Of a DNA stretch of 27,424 nt, positions 1-5,502 are shown one piece after another. Source of the DNA: a virus. How positions within the stretch are numbered: the first letter of the stretch is position 1; every line of letters starts with the position of its first letter. Location: the IMG/VR virus record IMGVR_UViG_3300009703_000086, positions 1 to 27,424 of that record; one strand, given 5' to 3'. The notes below the pieces were generated by a model that ran no database searches, was not told the DNA's origin, and saw only the letters and a program-made list of their open reading frames with translations. The position numbers were made by a program, and so were the translations under genes.

Positions 1-38
1 TAATGAAGGTCGTTCGATTGTGATACATAAAGTATCAA

Positions 39-82
39 TAACTCAGGCAGGAATTGCACCTGCTTAAATGACTAGAATCATT
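39..82 (-). other. tRNA 3'-end-like segment (T-arm + acceptor strand); possible attP core
   Basis: On the minus strand GCAGG-TGCAATT-CCTGC (63-47) forms a perfect 5-bp stem with a seven-base loop like a T-arm (C56 and A58 positions kept, G in place of T55), followed by CTGAGTT and A (46-39), which fits the 3' acceptor strand and discriminator base. Just upstream, AATGA-TTCTAG-TCATT (82-67) forms a hairpin. No matching 5' acceptor (AACTCAG) or D-arm is present, so it is not a full tRNA. Marine T7-like phages with integrases carry such tRNA 3' ends as attachment sites. A short perfect hairpin TGATAC-ATAAA-GTATCA (21-37) lies next to it. Confidence 0.45.
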
Positions 83-88
83 GAGCAA

Positions 89-301
89 TTAAACTAATTC
101 AATCATATTAACTAGATCATAATCTAGTCCATAATGATTAACAAACTCCTCGTCATCTGAATAGCGATTGTTTACATCAATTGCTTCTTGATTGTAAGGA
201 ATAATAACATTTAATTCACCGTCATCAAATTGATAATTAAGGTTGAAATCTTCCTTATTATCTAATATTGATTCTTTGCAATGAATGATGATGTTTCTCA
301 T
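89..301 (-). CDS. 70-aa acidic protein, possible early gene
   Basis: The ORF runs from ATG 301 to TAA 91-89. The protein starts MRNIIIHCKESILDNKEDFN and contains NYQFDDGELNVIIPYNQEAI, then an Asp/Glu-rich stretch (YSDDEEFVNHYGLDYD). The DDGELNVII strand pattern and high acidity are typical of small early phage proteins. It follows the 39-aa ORF within a probable P2 transcript. I see no known motif. A few bases after its stop lies the tRNA-like segment. Confidence 0.6.
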   Translation of the reverse strand: MRNIIIHCKESILDNKEDFNLNYQFDDGELNVIIPYNQEAIDVNNRYSDDEEFVNHYGLDYDLVNMIELV

Positions 302-304
302 AAT

Positions 305-424
305 TTAAAACTTAATTGATTTGCGTTTGATGTTAACAACTGATGGTAATTGTGTGAGTTTAATCTCTTTACCTTCAGCTTTTAACTTGTCAATTGTTTT
401 AACTAATGATGTGTAATAGTTCAT
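305..424 (-). CDS. 39-aa small basic protein, possible early gene
   Basis: The ORF runs from ATG 424 to TAA 307-305 and encodes MNYYTSLVKTIDKLKAEGKE, then IKLTQLPSVVNIKRKSIKF. It is the first ATG ORF after promoter P2 and is followed after three bases by the 70-aa ORF. It has no Shine-Dalgarno directly before it; the strong AAAGGAG lies about 30 bases upstream. The helix followed by a basic strand-rich tail looks protein-like, but the short length leaves real doubt. Confidence 0.45.
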   Translation of the reverse strand: MNYYTSLVKTIDKLKAEGKEIKLTQLPSVVNIKRKSIKF

Positions 425-476
425 GAGTTGTTGTTAATGAAAGAAAGAAGATTAACTCTCCTTTGTTTATACATTA

Positions 477-505
477 ATTATAGCAAAGATCAGAGATTAA
501 TGCAA
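477..505 (-). promoter_or_regulatory. Sigma70-type promoter P2 with extended -10
   Basis: On the minus strand TTGCAT (505-500) and TATAAT (482-477) are 17 bases apart. The -10 is a perfect consensus and is preceded by TGC, giving an extended -10 element that compensates for the weak -35. The start would be near 470. The transcript begins with AAAGGAGAG (about 465-457) but no ATG follows at normal distance; the first ORF begins at 424. Confidence 0.75.
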
Positions 506-511
506 GTGCTT

Positions 512-533
512 GTTACACTCTGTAATAGTGTTA
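512..533. repeat. 22-base motif, copy 1, upstream of P2
   Basis: The sequence GTTACACTCTGTAATAGTG then TTA matches the copy at 768-789 at 20 of 22 positions. Here it lies six bases upstream of the P2 -35 element, where an activator or repressor could bind. It overlaps the last codon of the 54-aa gene. Confidence 0.6.
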
Positions 534-695
534 CATAAGCTCGTTTATGTTGTTGTTAACATAGCTTTCAAGATTATCAAACTCATTATCATTAATGTTG
601 TTAACATAATCAATGATGATATCATTTAATAACTCGTAATCTGTCTCAACTAATTGACATAAACTAAGAGCTAGTTGTTGACGATTTAATAACAT
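531..695 (-). CDS. 54-aa small acidic protein, probably early gene
   Basis: The ORF runs from ATG 695 to TAA 533-531. A GAGGT sequence lies seven bases before the ATG, and promoter P1 is just upstream. The protein reads MLLNRQQLALSLCQLVETDY, then ELLNDIIIDYVNNINDNEFD and a short Asn-rich tail. It is acidic and probably all helical, with no known motif. First genes after host-type promoters in T7-like phages are often small, acidic, host-modifying proteins (for example inhibitors of host enzymes), which would fit, but this is inference from position and composition. Confidence 0.68.
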   Translation of the reverse strand: MLLNRQQLALSLCQLVETDYELLNDIIIDYVNNINDNEFDNLESYVNNNINELM

Positions 696-722
696 TTAAT
701 AACCTCATTTGTTTACATACTA

Positions 723-751
723 AGTATACATCAGATCAGTGTACATGTCAA
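723..751 (-). promoter_or_regulatory. Sigma70-type promoter P1
   Basis: On the minus strand TTGACA (751-746) and TATACT (728-723) are separated by exactly 17 bases. The -35 is a perfect consensus and the -10 matches five of six. Transcription would start near 716, about 20 bases before the 54-aa gene (ATG 695), which has its own Shine-Dalgarno. It is probably an early promoter for host RNA polymerase, like the A promoters of T7. Confidence 0.8.
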
Positions 752-767
752 TACATTGTGTGTCTTC

Positions 768-789
768 GTTACACATTGTAATAGTGTTA
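768..789. repeat. 22-base motif, copy 2, upstream of P1
   Basis: The sequence GTTACACATTGTAATAGTG then TTA differs from the copy at 512-533 only at two adjacent central bases. It lies 16 bases upstream of the P1 -35 element, ten bases (one helical turn) further than copy 1 is from P2. This suggests a shared control site for both early promoters. Confidence 0.6.
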
Positions 790-829
790 ACAATGGCGCA
801 CAGATAAGCACACCTTAAGTAACAACAAC

Positions 830-920
830 CCGCTCGCACTTCGTGCTCGCTCGTTAACAATGTGTGGCACATGATTGCACGGCACAAAGTATCAACAAAG
901 GGAGCGAGCGTAGCGAGCGG
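830..920. repeat. GC-rich interrupted palindrome
   Basis: CCGCTCGC (830-837) is complementary to GCGAGCGG (913-920), and GCTCGCTC (845-852) is complementary to GAGCGAGC (902-909). Together they give a two-part stem of 16 bp around about 50 bases, with a small GCAC-TTC-GTGC hairpin (837-847) on one arm. It stands out in AT-rich surroundings and lies between the late terminator and the first early promoter. It could be a structured terminus, a packaging or replication signal, or a second terminator. Confidence 0.7.
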
Positions 921-926
921 AAGTAT

Positions 927-967
927 AAAGAAAAAGGCTGAGACCCCTTTGGGGGGAATGAGTCTCA
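927..967 (-). terminator. Intrinsic terminator at end of late unit
   Basis: On the minus strand TGAGA (967-963) and CCCC pair with GGGG and TCTCA (943-939 end), forming an imperfect GC-rich hairpin with inner CCCC-AAA-GGGG. It is followed by GCC and then TTTTTCTTT (about 935-927). This fits a rho-independent terminator and lies 40 bases after the last late gene. The spare bases TCATTCC on one side make the stem asymmetric. Confidence 0.75.
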
Positions 968-1006
968 CGTGTCTTAAGTAATGCCCTGACAAAATTATGT
1001 CAAAAT

Positions 1007-1198
1007 CTAAAGGGGATAATGTTCCCGCAGCTCACCTTGAGACACAGCTGTTCTAGCTTTATCGTACGAATTATAGAATTCACATTTACCATCATAACAT
1101 CCTAAGTACCGTTCAAAGGTACTCTTACCTCCTTCAAGGTCATACGAGTGAATCGTTGCACCTAGAGGGGAGGTGTGCAGCAGTGTAGGCTTTTTCAT
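1007..1198 (-). CDS. 63-aa small protein, last gene before late terminator
   Basis: The protein starts MKKPTLLHTSPLGATIHSYD, and the rest contains STFERYLGCYDGKCEFYNSY and ends REHYPL before TAG at 1009-1007. The ATG has a purine-rich AAAGAAG just upstream. The strand-rich, aromatic middle with two Cys (residues 34 and 39) could be a small folded domain, possibly binding metal if it forms multimers. I do not recognise it. It is the last gene before the intrinsic terminator, so it ends the late transcription unit. Confidence 0.6.
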   Translation of the reverse strand: MKKPTLLHTSPLGATIHSYDLEGGKSTFERYLGCYDGKCEFYNSYDKARTAVSQGELREHYPL

Positions 1199-1289
1199 AC
1201 TTCTTTAATAATTTAATAGCTTTCTTTCTAGAGGTACATTCCTGTGCTTTAGTCGAAAGCTTTAGTAATTTCCTTTGTAACTTCTTCAA
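1140..1289 (-). CDS. Possible 49-aa basic protein with TTG start
   Basis: An ORF begins with TTG at 1289, five bases after a GAGAGG Shine-Dalgarno-like sequence, and ends TGA at 1142-1140. It reads (M)KKLQRKLLKLSTKAQECT, then SRKKAIKLLKKYEKAY and a tail that is also coding for the next gene. The Lys/Leu heptad pattern suggests a small basic helical protein, and similar KKAL-x-x-LKKYEK helices occur in small marine-phage proteins. It overlaps the C-terminal part of the membrane-protein gene and the first third of the 63-aa gene, each in a different frame. The rare start and double overlap keep confidence low. Confidence 0.45.
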   Translation of the reverse strand: MKKLQRKLLKLSTKAQECTSRKKAIKLLKKYEKAYTAAHLPSRCNDSLV

Positions 1290-1407
1290 TACTACCTCTC
1301 ATTTGTCTATACCCACTTCCTACATATAACTGTCCAAACAGTACGGAGGCGGTGGCTAGACCCCAGAAGATGTAATAGTATCCAGACTTAATCTGGTGCT
1401 TCTTCAT
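1249..1407 (-). CDS. 52-aa small membrane protein
   Basis: A short ORF from ATG 1407 to TAA 1251-1249 encodes MKKHQIKSGYYYIFWGLATA followed by SVLFGQLYVG and a charged helix SGYRQMRGSIEEVTKEITKA. The basic N-terminus, one transmembrane segment at about 9-31 and a cytoplasmic or periplasmic charged tail fit a small single-pass inner-membrane protein. I associate the YYYIFWGLATASVLFGQ pattern with marine phage small proteins near the terminase. It could be a second holin-type or lysis-timing protein, as T7 also has small lysis genes close to its packaging genes. No good Shine-Dalgarno sequence precedes it. Confidence 0.7.
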   Translation of the reverse strand: MKKHQIKSGYYYIFWGLATASVLFGQLYVGSGYRQMRGSIEEVTKEITKAFD

Positions 1408-1482
1408 GCCAGTATGTGTAATATGTATATCCGAGTATTCATTTGTTGTGTGGTGGTAGAATAGTGGATATAAGTATTAAGA

Positions 1483-1520
1483 AGAGGGAATTGATGTCTG
1501 AAAAGACAGAGATTCCCTCT
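1483..1520. other. Strong hairpin with GAAA-type loop after terL
   Basis: The sequence AGAGGGAAT (1483-1491) pairs perfectly with ATTCCCTCT (1512-1520), an inner TGTCT pairs with AGACA (1495-1499 with 1504-1508), and the loop on the plus strand is GAAA, with a three-base internal loop between stems. On the transcribed minus strand no long T-run follows, only TCTT, so it is a weak terminator at best. It may protect the 3' end of the terL message or be an RNase III processing site, as found between T7 genes. Confidence 0.6.
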
Positions 1521-1568
1521 TGGGGGTCGGGTCCACCCTTCCCTTCCCCTGTATACGGTGGAACTCGA

Positions 1569-3302
1569 CTAGACCCATGTTGGAGTCCCGCCTCTGCCAG
1601 TTTTACCTCTAGCTTTTTGTCTTTGAGCTAGATCCATACCTAATACCATATGGTTAGCGGCAGCTTGAGGATCATCTGTCCATGTGTCTAGTATATCTCT
1701 CCACTCATCTTGTTTACGAAGCTTTACAGTTTCATAGGCTGAGATAGAGAGTGCATCTGTGAAATACTGAACACCTTGGGCCAAACAGTCCAATCTGTCA
1801 TCGTGTTTAACAGCACCTTTCTCTCTACACATTCTCGACATCTGATAGAAAAGCATATAGAGAAGACGTAGTTCCGGAGCTTCATCTGGATTAGAGTTAT
1901 AATCCCAGTCAATAACATTCCTGTTAACACATAAACGATGTTGGTTAAGAACTGGCTCCAAGCTATCAATGATCCTATCTTCCTTCCTAACATTAGCTCG
2001 AACTTCCTCTACATCTATATTCTGTTTGGTCTGTTGGAGGTGCTTCTTGAAGAGTTCGCATACTATTCCGTCACCGAAGTTTGTTTCGACGACGAGTTTT
2101 GTAACTCCGTATCTATTACATCCTTTAAGTATATCCAACAGGGTGCGGTCTGAGTATCCGTCTCTGTAAGCTCGCATTTCATGCAAGTATAGGAACCCGT
2201 TCTTTTGGGATAAGTAAGCTGCTGCTGTCTCATCTGTTCCTCGTCCAGAGGGGTCAACTGAACAAATTGTTTCAGTGTAAGCTCCCCATTCTCCCTGTAA
2301 CTGCATTGGAGAGTAAAAGTAGTCCCCGGGTAGTCCGACTGTAGGGAGTTCTTTGATAACATTTCGGGGGTCTGCGCACCAAACGAGGGCGTCTGGAGCT
2401 TCAGTAGGATTAACGGCAGTGACAATAAGGTCAGCCATTTTGAGGGGGAATTTCTCTGCATCGGATAGGGAGGTATCTAACATGAACTGTAGCATGAAGT
2501 TAGATCTTCCCATGGAAGCTTCACGATCTACAAGATCATCATCATCAAATCGGTCTGGGTCTGTACAGGTACCCGATAGAGCACCTGTATCTATATCCTC
2601 TTGTAACTGAGGAGCTATCAATCCTTCATACTGGGAGAGGTTCTTGGGGTATCGGGCGGGCCAAACGAAGGGACGATACGAACGCTCTGCCAACTTACGA
2701 TAAACAGTAAAAGTAGTCTGAGGAGTCCCGAGATACATAATACGAGAATCGTTTTTTGGCGTAAGGATGGATTCAGCTTCTGTACAGAGTTGAAGTAATT
2801 TCTCACGCATTAACTCCGTCATGGAGTTTCCAGGAACTTCTATATCGTCCAAAATCATTAAATCCGCGCGACTTCCTGTTAGCTGCCCAGTTATGCCCAC
2901 CGACTTTACGCTTGGGGCTTGGTGAGGAGAACAGTTTACGTCGAAGCTGATGCGACTCCAGCGTGAATCGTCTGCTTTCGGTCTTAGATGATTGAGCCAT
3001 GGGGTTTCAATAATAAGTTTCTGTAGGAAGATTGACATGTTGTCTGCTCTCTCTTTAGAGGCAGAAATTATCATTATTTTCTTTTCAGGATCTTTAAAGA
3101 GAGTCCAGAGGACAAAGGCTCCTGTGATCCAACTCTTTCCAACACCACGGAAAGCTTGAATCTGGAGACGTTTAGGTCCATGTTGAAGATAGTCTGCGAT
3201 TGCATATTGTGCTCTAGTTGGGGACGGTAAATCAAGCTGTTCCCATAGTGCTTGTAGGAATAGCTTGAAATCCTCTCGTAAGGCGGTTACGATATTATTC
3301 AT
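1569..3302 (-). CDS. terL: Terminase large subunit (DNA maturase B, T7 gp19-like)
   Basis: The 577-aa protein is the packaging motor and nuclease, close to T7 gp19 (586 aa). The ATPase domain has Walker A FRGVGKS (51-57), Walker B LMILDDIE (148-155, catalytic acidic residue E155) and the coupling motif LGTPQT (191-196). The RuvC-like nuclease domain begins near CSVDPSG (347-353, D350), continues with VVETNFGD (404-411, E406) and ends with HDDRLD (500-505), supplying the acidic metal ligands. The C-terminus TGRGGTPTWV ends in TAG. By eye the gene is GC-richer than its neighbours. It uses the TerS at 5480-5725 and fits the direct-terminal-repeat packaging usual for T7-like phages. Confidence 0.95.
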   Translation of the reverse strand: MNNIVTALREDFKLFLQALWEQLDLPSPTRAQYAIADYLQHGPKRLQIQAFRGVGKSWITGAFVLWTLFKDPEKKIMIISASKERADNMSIFLQKLIIETPWLNHLRPKADDSRWSRISFDVNCSPHQAPSVKSVGITGQLTGSRADLMILDDIEVPGNSMTELMREKLLQLCTEAESILTPKNDSRIMYLGTPQTTFTVYRKLAERSYRPFVWPARYPKNLSQYEGLIAPQLQEDIDTGALSGTCTDPDRFDDDDLVDREASMGRSNFMLQFMLDTSLSDAEKFPLKMADLIVTAVNPTEAPDALVWCADPRNVIKELPTVGLPGDYFYSPMQLQGEWGAYTETICSVDPSGRGTDETAAAYLSQKNGFLYLHEMRAYRDGYSDRTLLDILKGCNRYGVTKLVVETNFGDGIVCELFKKHLQQTKQNIDVEEVRANVRKEDRIIDSLEPVLNQHRLCVNRNVIDWDYNSNPDEAPELRLLYMLFYQMSRMCREKGAVKHDDRLDCLAQGVQYFTDALSISAYETVKLRKQDEWRDILDTWTDDPQAAANHMVLGMDLAQRQKARGKTGRGGTPTWV

Positions 3303-3469
3303 ACTTTTTTAATGTAACGAGTTGCTCCACCACCATAACGCTTCTTATCACCAGTCATTCTTAAGAGTCTTTGATTGATAGGTTCATGTGTTTGGATTGG
3401 GACAATCTTATTAGCATCAGTTATAAGAAGTTTGTCTTTGTTCTTTTTCTTTTTACCTTTTTTTGCCAT
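3299..3469 (-). CDS. 56-aa basic protein before the large terminase
   Basis: The protein starts MAKKGKKKKNKDKLLITDAN and ends with a conserved-looking part: PIQTHEPINQRLLRMTGDKK, then RYGGGATRYIKKV. I prefer the ATG at 3469 over the in-frame ATG at 3490 because the shorter form begins with the usual MAKK pattern and has a purine-rich GGAGAAAAAGAAA stretch before it; the longer form would be 63 aa. The stop TGA overlaps the TerL start (ATGA at 3302-3299), a sign of coupled translation. A Lys-rich head plus a short conserved tail may indicate a terminase partner. The function is unknown. Confidence 0.65.
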   Translation of the reverse strand: MAKKGKKKKNKDKLLITDANKIVPIQTHEPINQRLLRMTGDKKRYGGGATRYIKKV

Positions 3470-3728
3470 GTAATTTCTTTTTCTCCGCATGAAGTCGATC
3501 TTTTAAAGACCTAGTTTTTTCTGCTTCAGAAGAAGCACTTTTGGATAATTTCTTACCAGCTGCTCTAATGCTTTTTCCAAGCATAAATTCAGCTTGTCCT
3601 TTTTTAAAACGTTTTGGTTTATCTGGTTTTTTCTTTTTATCAGGCTTTGCTGGTGGTGCGGGAGTTTTAAGTTTATCTTTCTTTTTCTTCGTAGGATCAA
3701 TAAATCCACCGATCTTTATTTTTGCCAT
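3453..3728 (-). CDS. Lysine-rich basic protein
   Basis: The 91-aa protein begins MAKIKIGGFIDPTKKKKDKL and continues with Lys/Pro-rich stretches (KPDKKKKPDKPKRFKKGQAE at 28-47), then a short, more ordered segment FMLGKSIRAAGKKLSKS and a basic tail ending LHGKKR. About one residue in three is Lys. It has no signal peptide or membrane segment. Such a composition suggests nucleic-acid contact or an unfolded scaffold-like protein, perhaps helping DNA packaging, but that is inference. The start lies two bases after the 503-aa gene's stop, and the end overlaps the next small gene. Confidence 0.65.
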   Translation of the reverse strand: MAKIKIGGFIDPTKKKKDKLKTPAPPAKPDKKKKPDKPKRFKKGQAEFMLGKSIRAAGKKLSKSASSEAEKTRSLKDRLHAEKKKLHGKKR

Positions 3729-3730
3729 AA

Positions 3731-5242
3731 TTAAAGTTGACTAGAGAATGTTTGAGCGAAAGTATCGAGATTTAAGAATGGTTCTAATTCAGTAGCAAAT
3801 ATAATTTGTAATTCTTCTGTAATAGCTCCGGGATCTTTAGATAACCATTTAAAAGTAGGAGGGTTTTGTTTCCAACCTAAATTAGCAGCTACTGCTTTAT
3901 TTTTCATAATCCAATTTCTTATAGCTTCTGGTCCTTGTCTAATAATAAGCTTACCTTGTTCAGATTTATTTAAATGTGCTTTGACAAATCTCAAACGTCT
4001 TTTAGAAACATTAATAACTATATTCTTTTTAATTTGATAAACTTGAGCTATCTCAGCTGCAGCTTGTTTAGGAGTAAGTGTACGCCACTCACCTGATTCA
4101 ACCATTGCTTCAATACGACGTTTAGCAGTAAATTGAGGGGAATTATAACCAGCATAGTGTATAGTTTCTATATGATCCTTAGATAACATCATACCTTGAG
4201 GATCAAATTTAACTTTTGTCCTATCAATATTATTAAATTTCCATCTATTTTGATAAGCTTTTCTTAAATCTGCTGTAGTGACTGGTCTACCATCAGGCCA
4301 AAATTTAGCGACCTTGTAACCAAAACGTTTGCCAGCAATTGCTTTTCCTCTAGGTAATCCATAACTTTGTGGATCTGTAGGAACAGCGTAATCTCCTTCA
4401 AGTTTACCTATTTCAGGAGGTGTGATTTCACCAGTTAATTTATCTCGTGTTCCTTTAGCTAATTCTTTACCTATTTCTGTATCTTTAGGATTTTTAAGTA
4501 CATCTTGAATCAGTCGTTCTTTAGGAGTTTTTTTAACGGATTTGAAATCAACTTCACCTAATTGTCGTGCTATATCATCTTGTGCAGAAAGTCTAAAATC
4601 AGCTGTCTTCTGATCCATCGCACCGATAATATTCTTAGCTCTATCACCAAGTTCAATACCAAAGCGTTTTAATTCTTTAACTATTTCGTCTGAATCTATT
4701 CTATTTAGAATTTTACCAGTCCATTCTAAATCTAAAATATGATGATGTTTAAATGGACCTTCTTGTCCTAATCTCCGACTTTTATTGAAGGCTTTTTCTT
4801 CTGCTAAAGTCCTGCCTTTGTTAGATAGTTGCAGATTTTCATCTCTTACTGAAGACTCAAATCTCTTAGGTACAGGCTCACGATACCTACCATCTTCAGG
4901 AAAGATAGGATTTTTATGCATACCTTCACGATCTATAGCTTTTTTCGCTGATTGGGCAATATCAGAGTCTACTCTCTGAGGTTCTTGTACTCTAAAATCA
5001 TCTCCAAACAACAAACCACCATTAGATGAGCCTCTATTCATAGGAGGAGGTGTAAAGGACTTACCACTATTCATTACTTGTTCAGCTTCTGCAAGAACTG
5101 CTGGAGAATAACCCTGATTTTTCAATACATCCAGTTGTTTAGCTATATCATCACTAGCTTTTACTACTCCTTTTGCAATGTCATCTGCACTTTTGGCTAC
5201 ACCTTTTACACCTGCCCTAATACCTGCTGCAATTGCGCTCAT
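3731..5242 (-). CDS. 503-aa protein of unknown function between the terminase genes
   Basis: I do not recognise the family. The N-terminus has an amphipathic repeat, KGVAKSADDIAKGVVKASDD (13-32). Residues 55-160 are low-complexity and charged. A His cluster KHHHILDLEWTGKILNR lies at 165-181, followed by a charged helical region with ELKRFGIELGDRAKNIIG. A second section (305-425) has RFGYKVAKFWPDGRP, then a block SKDHIETIHYAGYN at 354-367 with two more His, and RRLRFVKAHL. These paired D/H clusters could belong to an HNH-like or metal-binding fold, but no full nuclease motif is visible. The C-terminus is helical. It starts by TAATG coupling to the split small gene and lies in the packaging region, so it may be a packaging or virion protein. 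Confidence 0.6.
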   Translation of the reverse strand: MSAIAAGIRAGVKGVAKSADDIAKGVVKASDDIAKQLDVLKNQGYSPAVLAEAEQVMNSGKSFTPPPMNRGSSNGGLLFGDDFRVQEPQRVDSDIAQSAKKAIDREGMHKNPIFPEDGRYREPVPKRFESSVRDENLQLSNKGRTLAEEKAFNKSRRLGQEGPFKHHHILDLEWTGKILNRIDSDEIVKELKRFGIELGDRAKNIIGAMDQKTADFRLSAQDDIARQLGEVDFKSVKKTPKERLIQDVLKNPKDTEIGKELAKGTRDKLTGEITPPEIGKLEGDYAVPTDPQSYGLPRGKAIAGKRFGYKVAKFWPDGRPVTTADLRKAYQNRWKFNNIDRTKVKFDPQGMMLSKDHIETIHYAGYNSPQFTAKRRIEAMVESGEWRTLTPKQAAAEIAQVYQIKKNIVINVSKRRLRFVKAHLNKSEQGKLIIRQGPEAIRNWIMKNKAVAANLGWKQNPPTFKWLSKDPGAITEELQIIFATELEPFLNLDTFAQTFSSQL

Positions 5243-5502
5243 TATTTCTTCCTCGCTTTTAGACGACTTTTACGGTTGGTTGATGGTTTTTGTAATCGAC
5301 CTTTTGTTTTACTACCTTTATAATGGGCAGCATCAAGACCATCGTGGTTTCCTTTAGTACCAAGTTTATTATTTAAGTTATCAGCATTCCTTCTGATTTC
5401 TTTACCCTTCTCTGTTTGCATATAAGCTTTCTATTGTTTAAGACGTTTAGCTTTAGCTTTAGGATTCTTTTTATAGTACTCAGCGGTTGACTGCTTTGCC
5501 AT
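5242..5502 (-). pseudogene. Small basic marine-phage protein split by an in-frame TAG at codon 24
   Basis: With a strong AGGAGG four bases upstream, an ATG at 5502 opens MAKQSTAEYYKKNPKAKAKR, then LKQ, then TAG at 5433-5431. The same frame continues without another stop to TAA at 5244-5242: KAYMQTEKGKEIRR..., LNNKLGTKGNHDGLDAAHYK, then Lys/Arg-rich. Read through, it gives an 86-residue basic protein of the YYKKNP...NKLGTxGNxDGxDAxHYKG type I know from marine phages as one uninterrupted protein. An ATG at 5421, nine bases after the TAG, could restart translation and yield a 59-aa second part. The last base of TAA starts the next gene. The break may be a real nonsense change, suppressed or restarted translation, or a sequence error. 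Confidence 0.68.

Larger units (their letters stand above)
696..1006. other. Non-coding junction region between late and early parts
   Basis: I see no credible gene here. A 90-codon minus-strand frame runs through it but crosses the terminator stem and the promoter and has no protein-like pattern. The stretch holds, from high to low coordinates, the late terminator, the GC-rich palindrome, two GTTAACAATG repeats (786-795, 853-862), the repeated 22-base motif at 768-789, and promoter P1. This is where the physical genome ends would be expected in a T7-like phage. Confidence 0.6.

Noticed and set aside
39-120. Complete tRNA with anticodon CTA
   Set aside because: There is no 5' acceptor strand, no D-arm and a wrong anticodon loop size, so only a 3' end-like fragment can be supported.
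720-992. 90-codon minus-strand ORF
   Set aside because: It runs through the late terminator, the GC-rich palindrome and promoter P1, and its sequence is not protein-like; it looks like a chance open frame.
1461-1479. T7-promoter-like sequence on the minus strand (TAATAC ... CACTAT)
   Set aside because: The two halves match T7 promoter parts but the spacing is 7 instead of 4 bases and no GGG follows; no second copy with the same pattern was found.
1443-1631. 62-codon plus-strand ORF
   Set aside because: It is antisense to the end of terL and the following hairpin, with no ribosome site and no partner genes on that strand.
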